Below are positions 1 to 9,422 of a DNA stretch of 64,000 bases, one piece after another (within the stretch, counting starts at the first letter, position 1; every line of letters begins with the position of its first letter). The stretch spans positions 124,001 to 188,000 of the forward strand of contig CAVUYZ010000002.1 of assembly GCA_963745865.1 (NCBI GenBank). Direction: 5' to 3'. The notes beneath the pieces were generated by a model, which saw nothing but the letters and a program-made list of their open reading frames with translations, was not told where the DNA came from and ran no database searches. A program made the translations under genes and the position numbers. Origin of the DNA: JAHEDH01 sp963745865 (GTDB lineage: Bacteria; Actinomycetota; Acidimicrobiia; Spongiisociales; ZC4RG35).

Positions 1-271
1 TGTCTCGATCGACCTGGAAGCCGGAGAGACCGTGACCTGCGTGTTCTCCAACGCGCCGGTCGAGGTCCTGGGGATTCAGATCGAGTCCACGACGACCACC
101 ATCGCTCCAGTGACGACCGACACCCTGCCCTTCACCGGGTTCGAGAGCCAGGAACTGGCGATTCTCGGACTGGTGGTGTTGGCGGCGGGTGGCGTGCTGC
201 TCTTCGCAGCGACACGTCGTGAAGAGGATGACCTCGTGACCGAGGTCGTCGGAAGCTGGTCTCGCGACTGA
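1..271 (+). CDS. LPFTG-anchored surface protein, 3' end only
   Basis: The frame is open from base 2, so the start lies before the window. The visible C terminus has a short Cys-containing strand (VTCVFSNAP), a Thr-rich spacer (ESTTTTIAPVTTD), the motif LPFTG, one hydrophobic helix of about 20 residues and a charged tail beginning RREE. That order is a sortase-type cell-wall sorting signal; no sortase is encoded in this window. The C terminus closely resembles that of the next gene, including the shared QIESTTTTIA spacer, so the two look like tandem paralogs. Its ligand or role cannot be told from this fragment. Confidence 0.72.
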   Translation, partial: VSIDLEAGETVTCVFSNAPVEVLGIQIESTTTTIAPVTTDTLPFTGFESQELAILGLVVLAAGGVLLFAATRREEDDLVTEVVGSWSRD

Positions 272-299
272 TCGAGCGCCCGCTCGGAGACAACTGGAA

Positions 300-323
300 G
301 GGCCCCGGGTTCGCCCGGGGCCC
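300..323 (+). terminator. Perfect hairpin, likely terminator
   Basis: A 10-bp perfect GC-only stem (300-309 with 314-323) closes a TTCG tetraloop 28 bases after the stop of the first surface-protein gene. There is no strong T tract, which is common for terminators in high-GC actinobacteria. It separates the two tandem surface-protein genes. Confidence 0.65.
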
Positions 324-541
324 ATCCGCGTCCGATGGTCTCGTTGGAAGTGACACAGGACTCTTGAGTGGTCCTGGGGCTGGAGCTACACCGAGTGGTG
401 AAGACGCCACAGATAGTGGCGAATGGGGCTCTCAGGGCGACGAAGACCCGTGGCCTGGTAGATCGGTCACCGCAGGCCACAGCGAGTCAATGGTGAGACC
501 GGCCCTCCCCAGAGATGAGCGAAAGCTCGGGGAGGCACGAA

Positions 542-1702
542 ATGGGTGCCACGACACAGCGCAGGCTGGCAGGCATCGCTGCACTGCTACTCCTGCTGAC
601 AGCACTGCAACTGGTGGTGTCGGCGAATTCGAGACCGGCGCTCGCCGCCGACCAACCGACGCTCGTCGAAGGGAACCCGACCTGCGCCGATTTCGGCTCG
701 TACGAGCTGAGGCTCAAGATCGAGGCGGGCGATGAGCTGGACGACGGCAACTCCGGCGAATACGTCTCGGGCGACCTTGATTGTCGACGTCGACATCTAC
801 GAGACATCCGCCGGATGGGAGTTCGACTGGTCCGCAAACCACGACGTTGGAATCGTCGTTGCCAAGGGAGGTCCGGTAGCGAACCTCTACACGTACGAAG
901 GCGCACAGAGTGACTCCGGTTTGCATGCTCCGTTCAATTCCAACAGTGGGAGTTGGTACGGGCTGAGTCACATCTCGTTCTGCACGAGCACCAGCGATGA
1001 CACACTCCGGGCACGGATGACACGACGCCGGGGACAGATGACACGACTCCCGGCACGGATGCCACCACTCCGGTGACGAACGAAACCACGCCTGAAACCC
1101 GGGCCACGACACCTGCGACGTTGCCGCTCCTCGGGGCGATCGGAGACTTCGTGTGGTTCGATGCAGATCGGAACGGGCAACAGGACGACCCGGCGATCGA
1201 GATCCCGGTTCTCGGGGCAACTGTTGAACTCCTCGAGCCGTCGGGAACGGTGCTTGCCACCCAGCTGACCGGAGCCGATGGGCTGTACCTGTTCGACGGT
1301 CTCCCGGCCGGGAACTATCGGGTTCAGGTGACGTATCAAGGAGCCGCATACACGCTTCCGAGGGCTTCGGGCGTTTCCAATGATCGGAACAGCGACGTGG
1401 ATCCACTGGGCAACGGCATCGGACGCACGGCCTTGATCAGTCTCGATGCGGGAGAAGTGGACCTGACGTGGGACGCCGGAATCGTCGTCGAGGTGTTGGC
1501 CGCCCAGATCGAGTCCACGACAACGACGATCGCAGTCGAACCGGTCGTCGTTGACACCCTGCCGTTCACAGGTTCCGATGTGGACCAGACGATCGCGCTT
1601 GCGATGATAATGATCGTCGCCGGTGCCCTCTTGCTGCGTGCTGCATCCCGGCGGGAGGAAGAGACAATGTCCGACGTGACGGGGAGGTGGTCGAACGCCT
1701 GA
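542..1702 (+). CDS. LPFTG surface protein with SdrD B-like domain, two frameshifts
   Basis: The ATG at 542 follows a strong SD (GGGGAGG, 529-535). Three frame segments join into one protein: a signal peptide and first strands (542 to about 775), a middle part reading TLIVDVDIYETSAGW (about 775-995), then a Thr/Pro linker with TDDTTPG repeats, an SdrD B-like (Cna_B fold) domain starting GDFVWFDADRNGQQ, the motif LPFTG, a membrane helix and an RREEE tail (995-1702). The first shift is +1 and the second is -1. The -1 lies in the TDDTTPG repeat, where one G is missing compared with the next repeat unit. The two cancel, so the whole interval is a multiple of three. It is probably an exported, sortase-anchored adhesin-like protein; the binding partner is unknown. 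Confidence 0.7.
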
Positions 1703-1736
1703 ACTTGGGATGTTCCTGAGGGATAGTCTACGACGA

Positions 1737-1772
1737 GTGGTTCCGCGATTTCAACGGAGATCGCGGAACCAC
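1737..1772 (+). terminator. Hairpin terminator after surface-protein gene
   Basis: A 13-bp perfect stem (1737-1749 with 1760-1772) with a 10-nt loop lies 35 bases after the stop at 1702. No T run follows. Position and stem strength support termination of the surface-protein transcript. Confidence 0.65.
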
Positions 1773-1798
1773 TGTGTGAGGTTCTACGTCGAACTCGC

Positions 1799-2462
1799 AT
1801 GACAACCATCACACCAAACATCCGGGCAATCGCTGCGGCGATGTGCCTTTCCATTCTGCTGGCGGCGTGCAGCGCCGACGCATCATTGGCACGACTGTGC
1901 CGACGACGGATGGCCAGCCGACCACGACGACAACCCCACCTCCCCCGACGACTACTTCACCACCACGACGACAACTCCGACAACGGGAGCGCCGTCGACG
2001 ACGACGCCGACCGCCGACGGGGAGATGTCGACGGCTGCCCGAGCCACCATCGAAGAGATCGAGAACGCCGCCAGATCAGGAGATCTCCTGCGGCTCGCCG
2101 AGCTCGCATTGTCGGGCGATGTGCTGTTCACGGCCTCGTTCGGGCAGGAGTTCTCCGACCCCGCCGAGCTGGCTGCGTACTGGGAAGGCATCGAAGGACC
2201 GTCGATCCCGGAGGTGATTCTCGGCCTGCTCGATGCCGGCTACACCCAGACCCTCGCAGCTATGAAGATGGCACGCAAGTCGCCATCCACGTTACCCCTG
2301 CAGTCATGGGAGAGGATTCCACGGCCGCCGACCGCGCCCGGCTCGAGTCGATCTTCGGGGAGGACACCGTAGCGTCCTGGTACGCCGACGGCATGTACCT
2401 GGGTTGGAGGATCGGGCGTCGACGCCGATGGGAACTGGCGGTTCCTCGTCATCGGCGACTGA
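1799..2462 (+). pseudogene. Thr-rich lipoprotein, broken by about four frameshifts
   Basis: The protein starts with a lipoprotein signal (MTTITPNIRAIAAAMC...) whose lipobox reads LLAACS. It then passes through a Thr/Pro linker in two further frames (about 1885-1960 and 1960-2025) and a small helical domain (ATIEEIENAARSGDLLRLAE, then FSDPAELAAYW). It returns to the first frame near 2258 (SYEDGTQVAIHVTP) and ends in another frame with DADGNWRFLVIGD and the stop at 2460-2462. The inferred changes are -1, -1, -1 and +1. The domain vaguely recalls NTF2/SnoaL-like folds by length and the closing GNWRFLVIGD strand, but I do not recognise the family. Four shifts in about 660 bases suggests decay or a poorly polished patch. 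Confidence 0.55.
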
Positions 2463-2520
2463 GAGCGGTTGCTCCTCCTCGGGGGGACAGGCGAGCGTCA
2501 GCGGGACCAGGGGCTAGTTG

Positions 2521-2795
2521 CGTGACAATGCCCCCCTGGGTTCGCGGGCGAACCCGGTCCCCCCTGCGGAGGGACAAACAACGACAATGCCCCCCTTTCC
2601 CCCCGGGGTTCAGCACGACGAACCCTGTCCCCCCTGCGGAGGGAGAGACAACGACGATGCCCCCCTGTCCCCCTGCGGAGGGACAAACGCACGACAATGC
2701 CCCCCTGGGTTCGCAGGGCGAACCCGTGTCCCCCCTGCGGAGGGACAAACAATGACGAGAGAACCCTGTTCTCCGTGCGGAGGGACAAACAGGGG
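2521..2795. repeat. Array of hairpin-forming repeats (cluster A)
   Basis: This gap before valS holds five copies of a TGTCCCCCCTGCGGAGGGACA-like unit (near 2557, 2626, 2666, 2727 and 2767). Each can fold into a 9-bp stem with one mismatch and a TGC loop, and is usually followed by AAACA. Between them lie GACAATGCCCCC segments and a second hairpin, GGGTTCG...CGAACCC (2538-2555 and 2707-2725). Spacing is irregular and no protein is conserved across it. Bases 2463-2520 and 2796-2912 show nothing recognisable. The same composite appears reverse-complemented at 26793-26942. Confidence 0.75.
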
Positions 2796-2912
2796 ACGAA
2801 CAAACCCTGCGAATTGGCGGAAGGGGGACGGTTGGGGATGTTGGGGTAGGCTCCGGAATCGAGAAAACCTCGCCTGGGGACGGGCGATTTCCGCAATACT
2901 CCCGGATCTGTG

Positions 2913-5504
2913 ATGAACCCGACCTACGAACCCCGAGACGTCGAAGCCCATTGGTACGCCAAGTGGGAGGAGGCCGGAATCTTCCGGCCTGAGTTCCGCC
3001 CCGATGGGAAGCCCTACGCGGTCGTGATCCCGCCTCCGAACGTGACCGGCGTGCTGCACATGGGCCACGCCCTCAATCACACGATCCACGACACGATCAT
3101 CCGCCGCAAGCGCATGCAGGGGTACGCGGCGCTGTGGGTCCCCGGGACCGATCACGCCGGCATCGCCACCCAGAACGTCGTCGAGCGCGAGCTTGCTGTC
3201 GAGGGCATGGATCGTCACGAGCTCGGCCGCGAGGAGTTCATCCGTCAGGTGTGGGAGTGGAAGGACATCTATCACGCTCGCATCACCAATCAGATCCGCC
3301 GGATGGGGTCTTCGTGTGACTGGACCCGCGAGCGCTTCACCCTCGACGACGGCCTGTCTGACGCGGTCAACGAGGTGTTCGTCAGGTTGTACGAAGAGGA
3401 CCTCATCTATCGAGGCAACCGGATCATCAACTGGTGTCCCCGGTGTGGCACGGCGCTCGCCGAGATCGAGGTCGAATACCGCGACGTGCAAGGCACGCTG
3501 ACCCACATCCGGTATCCGTTCGTGGACGGTGACGGCGGCATCGTCGTCGCCACCACCCGCCCCGAGACGATGCTCGGCGACACTGCCGTGGCTGTCCACC
3601 CCGACGACGAACGATATGCGGCCATGGTGGGGAAGATGGTGCGTCTGCCCGTGGTCGGGCGTGAGATCCCGATCATCGCCGACGAGGCAGTCGATCCCGA
3701 GTTCGGGTCCGGAGCAGTCAAGGTCACACCCGCCCACGATCCCAACGACTTCGAGATCGGTGAACGGCACGGCCTCGAGAAGATCGCAGTTCTGGATGCG
3801 GAGGCGATCGTCACCGCCGAGGGAGGCAGGTTCGAGGGATTGGATCGTTTCGCAGCCCGCGCTGCCATTCGCGAAGCGCTCGAAGCCGAAGGCGCCCTCG
3901 TTCAGATCGAAGAGCACAACCACTCCGTCGGGCACTGCTACCGCTGCGACACGATCATCGAGCCGTATCTGTCTGACCAGTGGTTCGTGGCGGTCAAGCC
4001 GCTCGCCGAGCCCGCCATGGAGGCCGTGCGGGACGGCTCGAACCGGTTCATTCCCGAACGCTGGGACAAGACCTATTTCCACTGGATGGAGAACCTTCGG
4101 GACTGGACGATCAGCCGCCAGATCTGGTGGGGCCATCGCATTCCGGCCTGGTATTGCGACAACGATCACGTGACCGTTGCCCGCAGTGAGGTCGAGGCAT
4201 GCGCCGAATGCGGTTCCACCGAAGTCACCCAGGACCCCGACGTCCTCGACACGTGGTTCTCGTCGGCGCTGTGGCCGTTCTCGACCCTCGGATGGCCCGA
4301 GGAGACCGAGGATCTGGCACGGTTCTATCCGAACGACGTCCTCATCACCGGCTTCGACATCATCTTCTTCTGGGTTGCCCGGATGATGAAGATGGGGATC
4401 CATTTCATGGGCGACGTCCCCTTCCGCGACACGATCATTCACGGTCTGGTGCGCGACGCCGACGGCAACAAGATGTCGAAGTCCCGTGGAAACACCCTCG
4501 ACCCGCTCGAGGTTGCCGAGGAGCACGGCGCCGATCCGCTTCGTCTCGCTCTGATCCAGGCGGCGAACCCCGGCCAGGACGTTCCCTTGAACATGGAGTG
4601 GGTCGAAGGCACGAGGAAGTTCGGCAACAAGCTCTGGAACGGGACACGGTTCGTGCTGCGAAGTGTCGAGCCGGGCACGGTGCCGGCCAATGGCGGCTAT
4701 CCGGATGCCCCATCGGCGATCGATGCATGGATCCTGTCGCGGCTGTCAACGGTCTCGACACGATTCGACGAGCTGTGCGACGAATACCGGTTCAGTGATG
4801 CGTTCAGCCTGCTCTACAGCTTCACGTGGTCAGAGGTCTTCGACTGGTACGTCGAGATGTCCAAGGGTGCCCTCGCCAACGAGGAGACCGCCGAGACGAC
4901 CAAGCAGACGCTCGGTGTCGTCATCCGCGACGTCATCAAACTGTTCCATCCAGCGATCCCGTACCTGACCGAAGAGCTCTGGATGAATGTGGTCGGTGAC
5001 GGCTTCGTCGCCGGTGCCGACTGGCCGCAGGTGCCCGCGTTCGACGGGCCGGTCGAGATGAGCGACATCCAGGATCTGATCTCCGGTGTCCGGCGATTCC
5101 GGGCCGAGCAGGGGATCTCGCCTCGCCAGGCGCTGACGCTCAAAGTCGAGTCTCCGGCCGGTTCGAGCCTCCCGAAGTGGGCCGAGCGGCTCCTCGTCGA
5201 CCTGGCAGCCTGTGAGGTCGAGATCGCGTCCGAGTCACCCGAAGAGGGCCACACCCGGATCGTGGCCGGTCGGTATCAAGGGTTCATCCCGCTCGACGGT
5301 CTGATCGATGTGGATGCTGAGCGGGAGCGACTCTCGAAGCGGATGGCCGACGCTCAGGCGGATCTCGACAAGGTCGAACGCAAGCTCGGCAACGAGGCTT
5401 TCATGTCGAAGGCCCCGGAAGAGATCGTCGAGAAGGAACGCGGGAAGCAGGCAGAGCTCTCGGACCTCATCGCCAAGCTCCAATCACAGCTGGACCTGCT
5501 CTGA
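2913..5504 (+). CDS. valS: Valine-tRNA ligase
   Basis: Charges tRNA-Val with valine in the cytoplasm and edits mischarged Thr. The class I signature is HMGH at residues 49-52 (preceded by PPNVTGVL) and the KMSKS loop is at 520-524, with the ValS WWGHRIPAWY segment between them. The C terminus (about 800-863) is a charged coiled coil (DVDAERERLSKRMADAQADL), typical of ValS. Length (863 aa) is normal. The ATG at 2913 is preferred to a GTG one codon earlier. No T-box-like leader is visible upstream. folC starts two bases after the stop, so the two are probably co-transcribed. Confidence 0.97.
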   Translation: MNPTYEPRDVEAHWYAKWEEAGIFRPEFRPDGKPYAVVIPPPNVTGVLHMGHALNHTIHDTIIRRKRMQGYAALWVPGTDHAGIATQNVVERELAVEGMDRHELGREEFIRQVWEWKDIYHARITNQIRRMGSSCDWTRERFTLDDGLSDAVNEVFVRLYEEDLIYRGNRIINWCPRCGTALAEIEVEYRDVQGTLTHIRYPFVDGDGGIVVATTRPETMLGDTAVAVHPDDERYAAMVGKMVRLPVVGREIPIIADEAVDPEFGSGAVKVTPAHDPNDFEIGERHGLEKIAVLDAEAIVTAEGGRFEGLDRFAARAAIREALEAEGALVQIEEHNHSVGHCYRCDTIIEPYLSDQWFVAVKPLAEPAMEAVRDGSNRFIPERWDKTYFHWMENLRDWTISRQIWWGHRIPAWYCDNDHVTVARSEVEACAECGSTEVTQDPDVLDTWFSSALWPFSTLGWPEETEDLARFYPNDVLITGFDIIFFWVARMMKMGIHFMGDVPFRDTIIHGLVRDADGNKMSKSRGNTLDPLEVAEEHGADPLRLALIQAANPGQDVPLNMEWVEGTRKFGNKLWNGTRFVLRSVEPGTVPANGGYPDAPSAIDAWILSRLSTVSTRFDELCDEYRFSDAFSLLYSFTWSEVFDWYVEMSKGALANEETAETTKQTLGVVIRDVIKLFHPAIPYLTEELWMNVVGDGFVAGADWPQVPAFDGPVEMSDIQDLISGVRRFRAEQGISPRQALTLKVESPAGSSLPKWAERLLVDLAACEVEIASESPEEGHTRIVAGRYQGFIPLDGLIDVDAERERLSKRMADAQADLDKVERKLGNEAFMSKAPEEIVEKERGKQAELSDLIAKLQSQLDLL

Positions 5505-5506
5505 CC

Positions 5507-6824
5507 GTGTTCACGTACCCAGAAGCGGTCGCCTACCTCGACCACCACATCGGACGGGGAATGCATCCCGGTCTCGACACGATCCGCGGTCTGCTCGACC
5601 TGATGGGAAACCCCCAGGACAGCTACCCGATCGTCCACATCGCCGGAACCAATGGGAAGACGTCGGTAGCTCGCATGGTGACGATGCTGTGCATCGCGCA
5701 TGGGCTGACGACCGGGACGTTCACCTCGCCGCATCTCCATCGTGTCGAGGAACGCACCCAGATGAACGGCCAGGTGCCCAAACCCGACGAGTTCGCTCAA
5801 GCGGTCCTGGACGTCAAGGCGTTTGCCGACATCTACGAGGAACGGACCGATCGACCGGTCAGCTACTTCGAACTGACCGCCGCGCTCGCCTTCTCGTGGT
5901 TCGCCGATCAGGCCGTTGACGTCGGGGTCATCGAGGTGGGTCTCGGCGGCCGGCTCGATGCAACCAACGCCGGACATGGAACCGTCTCGGTGCTCACCAG
6001 CATCGGCCTCGATCACACCAAGGAACTCGGTGACACTCTCGAGTCGATCGCCCGGGAGAAGCTGGCGATCGTCGAGCCAAACTCCATCTTGATCGCCGGG
6101 GCACTTCCCGACCACATCGTCACGATCGTCGAAGAGGTGTGTCGGGATCGCGACGTCGAACTGCGGCTCTACGGCCGTGACTTTCGCCTGGAAGGCTCAG
6201 CGAAGGCCATCGGTGGTTGGCAGCTCGACATCGAGGGAACCCAAGGTGTCTACGAGGAGGTCTTCCTCCCGGTGCACGGCCGCTACCAGACCTTGAACTT
6301 CGCAGTCGCCGTCGCCGCGGTGGAGGCCCTGACCGGCCGCAGGCTCGATCGAGAGGCGGTGATCGAGGCCGCAACCGTCGTGACGGCCCCCGGGCGGATG
6401 GAGATCCTCGAGACCGAACCGCCCCTGCTGGTCGACGGAGCTCACAACGTCCCCGGGTTCGTGGCGTTGTCCCAATCGCTCACGCGAGGAGTACCCCACC
6501 ACGCGATGGGTGCTCGTGACCGGAGCCATGCAGGACAAGGATCTATCGGGGATGTATGGCGAGATCGCCGGTCGTCTGCTTGCTGTGATCACCACTCAGG
6601 TCGACTCCGCTCGAGCCCGCACCGCAGCCGATCTCGGCGCCCGTTTGGAACCCGTCGTCGGAGACACTCCGATCGTGGTCGTTCCCGACCCGGTCGAAGC
6701 GCTCGCCCACGCCAGGACACTGGTTGGCGAAGGTGACGGAATCCTGGTCGCCGGCTCGCTCTACCTCGTGGGAGCCATCCGCTCCCATCTCACGGGCCAA
6801 GCCAGCACCCCCAACGAGCGCTGA
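5507..6824 (+). CDS. folC: Folylpolyglutamate/dihydrofolate synthase, one +1 frameshift
   Basis: Adds glutamate to folates (and to dihydropteroate) using ATP. The N-terminal Mur-ligase-type P-loop AGTNGKT is at residues 46-52, followed by FTSPHLHRVEER and the VGLGGRLDATN motif. The frame changes near 6487: the line reads FVALSQSLT, then continues one base later as EEYPTTRWVLVTGAMQDKD to the stop at 6822-6824. Skipping one C at the CGA codon gives seamless family homology. GTG at 5507 is the start, two bases after valS. The gene is normally indispensable, so the shift is more likely a sequence error than real loss. Confidence 0.85.
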
Positions 6825-6887
6825 CCTCCAGCGCCCTTCTGCCGACGGAGGCGGAACCGGTGGTCCGGCGTGAGTAGCCTGCCCTCC

Positions 6888-7292
6888 ATGGCACACGAGA
6901 ACACCTTCATCATGGTCAAGCCCGACGGGGTCGCACGCGGATTGGTCGGCGAGGTGATCGGCCGGCTGGAGCGCAAAGGATTCAAACTCGAACGCATCCA
7001 GATGGTCAGCCCAACCGAGACGATCGCCCGCGAGCACTACGCCGAGCACGTCGACAAGCCCTTCTTTCCCGAGCTCCTCGAGTTCATCACGAGCGGACCG
7101 GTCGTAGCGATGGAGTGGTCTGGCGAGTCGGCAGTGTCCGCCGCTCGGAACCTCATGGGTGCCACCAATCCTGCCGAAGCCACACCGGGATCGATTCGCG
7201 GCGACCTTGCGACCGTGGTCACCGAGAACATCGTCCACGGCTCCGACTCGACCGCCAGCGCCGAGCGCGAGCTCGCGATCTGGTTTTCGTAG
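6888..7292 (+). CDS. ndk: Nucleoside-diphosphate kinase
   Basis: Transfers the gamma phosphate between nucleoside triphosphates and diphosphates through a phospho-His. The catalytic His is H117 in NIVHGSDS; the substrate-binding Lys is in FIMVKPDGV. The 134-aa length is standard. The ATG at 6888 is chosen because MAHENTFIMVKPDGV aligns with family starts; an earlier in-frame GTG at 6870 would add six unsupported residues. It lies 63 bases after folC and before a hairpin that separates it from the mre operon. Confidence 0.97.
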   Translation: MAHENTFIMVKPDGVARGLVGEVIGRLERKGFKLERIQMVSPTETIAREHYAEHVDKPFFPELLEFITSGPVVAMEWSGESAVSAARNLMGATNPAEATPGSIRGDLATVVTENIVHGSDSTASAERELAIWFS

Positions 7293-7359
7293 ACCACGAG
7301 AGGATCACCGACGACCGACCGGTTCCCGTGATCGGTCATCTGTCATCTCGAACTCACAG

Positions 7360-7385
7360 GCGCGACCACCCTTCGGGTGGCGCGT
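7360..7385 (+). terminator. Hairpin between ndk and mreB
   Basis: CCACCC (7366-7371) pairs with GGGTGG (7375-7380) around a short TTC loop. A bulged A and a further GCGCG/CGCGT stem extend it. It sits 68 bases after the ndk stop. It plausibly ends the valS-folC-ndk transcript before the mre operon. Confidence 0.45.
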
Positions 7386-7463
7386 CTTCGCGGGGATGCT
7401 CTACACTCGCGAAGAATCCCACGGCCCGAATACGGGCCTTCTAGCCGCAGGCGGAGTAGGTAC

Positions 7464-8495
7464 GTGGCAGAGACACTTCTCGCATTCGCCGGCCAAGACA
7501 TGGCCATCGACCTTGGTACGGCGAACACACTGGTTTTCGTGAGAGGACAGGGCATCGTTCTCAACGAGCCTTCTGTCGTCGCGATCAATTCACACAACAA
7601 TCGCGCGCTCGCCGTCGGTATGGAGGCAAAGCGGATGATCGGTCGCACACCGGCCAACATCACCGCCATCCGGCCGCTTCGCGACGGCGTGATCGCCGAC
7701 TTCGACATCACCGAGAAGATGTTGCGCTATTTCATCCAGAAGGTCCATCGTCGCCGCTGGGCTCGACCCCGCATCGTGGTCTGCGTCCCGTCCGGCATCA
7801 CCCCGGTCGAGCGACGAGCCGTCGAGGAAGCGGCGTATCACGCCGGTGCCCGGCGCGCCTACACCATCGAAGAGCCGATGGCAGCCGCAATCGGATGCGG
7901 GTTGCCGATCGGCGAGCCATCAGGGTCGATGGTCGTCGACATCGGTGGTGGAACGACCGAAGTCGCCGTCATCTCGCTCGGCGGCATCGTCGTCTCGAGA
8001 TCGATCCGCGTCGGCGGTGACGAACTCGACGAGGCGATCATCGATTGGGTCAAGAAGGAACACAACGTCCTTCTCGGCGAGCGCACCGCCGAACAGCTGA
8101 AGATGGCAGTTGCCTCGGCATGGCCACGCTCCGATGAGCCGGCAGCCGAAGTCAGGGGTCGCGACCTGGTGACCGGGCTCCCCAAGACGATCCTGCTCAC
8201 CTCACCCGAGATCCGCGAGGCCATCGAAGAGCCGACCCAGGCGATCGTCGACGCGGTGAAGTACACCCTGGACAAGACGCCACCCGAGCTCGCTGCCGAC
8301 ATCATGGAGCGAGGCATCTGGCTCACCGGGGGAGGGGCGCTCCTCGAAGGTCTCGACCATCGGTTCGCCAACGAGACCGGCATGCCGATCGTGACCGCCG
8401 GCAAGCCGCTCCAGTCCGTCGTGCTTGGATCGGGGAAATGTCTCGAAGAGTTCGACACGCTTCATCACGTGCTCGTTTCCTCATCCCGACCCTGA
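7464..8495 (+). CDS. mreB: Rod-shape-determining actin homolog MreB
   Basis: Cytoskeletal ATPase that guides the lateral wall-synthesis machinery. Actin-fold signatures are present: MAIDLGTANTLVFV (phosphate 1), VVDIGGGTTEVAVIS (phosphate 2), IEEPMAAAIGCGLPI and the ATP-binding LTGGGALLEGL. The GTG at 7464 has GGAG eight bases upstream and gives 343 aa, the usual length; an ATG at 7500 would remove the amphipathic-looking N terminus MAETLLAFAGQ. It is first in mreB-mreC-mreD-mrdA-rodA. Confidence 0.97.
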   Translation: MAETLLAFAGQDMAIDLGTANTLVFVRGQGIVLNEPSVVAINSHNNRALAVGMEAKRMIGRTPANITAIRPLRDGVIADFDITEKMLRYFIQKVHRRRWARPRIVVCVPSGITPVERRAVEEAAYHAGARRAYTIEEPMAAAIGCGLPIGEPSGSMVVDIGGGTTEVAVISLGGIVVSRSIRVGGDELDEAIIDWVKKEHNVLLGERTAEQLKMAVASAWPRSDEPAAEVRGRDLVTGLPKTILLTSPEIREAIEEPTQAIVDAVKYTLDKTPPELAADIMERGIWLTGGGALLEGLDHRFANETGMPIVTAGKPLQSVVLGSGKCLEEFDTLHHVLVSSSRP

Positions 8496-8522
8496 CCGTG
8501 CGGGCGAGAGGCCCGGTCCTCC

Positions 8523-9422
8523 ATGCGTGAGTTCCGAACCAACGACCGGGCGCTTCCGCTCTTCATCACGCTGGTGGTCCTCTCGATCATCATCATGACC
8601 TTCGACATCCGCGCCGAGGGCGAGGGTGCACTGTCGTCTCTCCGCTCGGTCGCCAACGGGGTCCTCGAGCCCCTGGAGACGGCAGGTTCGATCGTTGTCA
8701 ACCCACTCGCTGATCTCGTCGAGAACCTGAGCGAGATCACCAGCCTTCGCTCGGAGAATCAGGCGCTGAGAGCGTTGTTGGCCGAGCAACAGGCCGAGTT
8801 GGCCGCCAACGCCGACCTCTCGGCTCGCCTGACCGTGCTCGAGCGTCTCCTCCAACTCAGGTCTGAGGACTTCACAGATTTCACGACGACGGCCGCCAAC
8901 GTCGTCGGGCAGACCGATTCGTTCGATCTGGCGTTTCGGCTCGACAAGGGCGAAGAGGCCGGGATCCTCGCCGGACACCCGGTGCTGGATGAATTCGGCT
9001 ACCTGGTAGGACGGGTCTCGGACTCCTGGAACGGTGGGGCGATCGTGGTGCCGTTGATCGCGGATGTGAACGCGGTCACCGTTCGGGTCGGAGAGCAGGT
9101 CGGGACGCTCGAACCGATACGCGGCTCCGACACGATGCGCTTCGACGTCTTCGAGAACGCCGTCAGCGTCGTCGCCGGCCAGGAGGTGGTGACGTCGAGC
9201 CTCGCCAAGTCGTATCCACCGTCGATCCCGGTCGGCGAGATCATCGAAGATTCCCAGCCGACCGGCCAGACCCTCACCGCCAGCGTCCGCCCGTTCACAG
9301 ACCCGAGCAGGCTGCGAGCGGTCATCGTGCTCACCTGGCCAACAGACCAGATCGCCGACACCCCGCTCACGACCGTGCCCGTCATTCCGGGTGGACCGCA
9401 GACGGATCCGTCCGACGGATGA
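8523..9422 (+). CDS. mreC: Rod-shape-determining protein MreC
   Basis: Periplasmic-face scaffold linking MreB filaments to PBP2. It has an N-terminal membrane helix (LFITLVVLSIIIMTFDI), a coiled coil at about residues 65-115 (SLRSENQALRALLAEQQAEL) and the beta-rich MreC core (residues about 120-275, with GYLVGRVSDSW). The 299-aa length is typical. It follows mreB by 27 bases and overlaps mreD by four bases (ATGA), so the two are translationally coupled. Confidence 0.94.
   Translation: MREFRTNDRALPLFITLVVLSIIIMTFDIRAEGEGALSSLRSVANGVLEPLETAGSIVVNPLADLVENLSEITSLRSENQALRALLAEQQAELAANADLSARLTVLERLLQLRSEDFTDFTTTAANVVGQTDSFDLAFRLDKGEEAGILAGHPVLDEFGYLVGRVSDSWNGGAIVVPLIADVNAVTVRVGEQVGTLEPIRGSDTMRFDVFENAVSVVAGQEVVTSSLAKSYPPSIPVGEIIEDSQPTGQTLTASVRPFTDPSRLRAVIVLTWPTDQIADTPLTTVPVIPGGPQTDPSDG

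Noticed and set aside
2521..2795. CRISPR array
   Set aside because: Units are imperfect, spacing is irregular (about 40-70 bp), the units themselves fold and no cas genes are present.
2449..2896. Short frames with repeated VPPAEG or SLRRGD peptides in repeat cluster A
   Set aside because: The peptides are only the hairpin repeat read through; all frames on both strands give similar low-complexity text and there is no start signal.
2796..2912. T-box or other tRNA-sensing leader for valS
   Set aside because: No T-box consensus, specifier loop or terminator/antiterminator pair could be drawn.
2610..4526. A 638-codon open frame antisense to valS
   Set aside because: It is the mirror of a highly conserved valS with strong third-position GC bias, and its peptide has no domain-like pattern.
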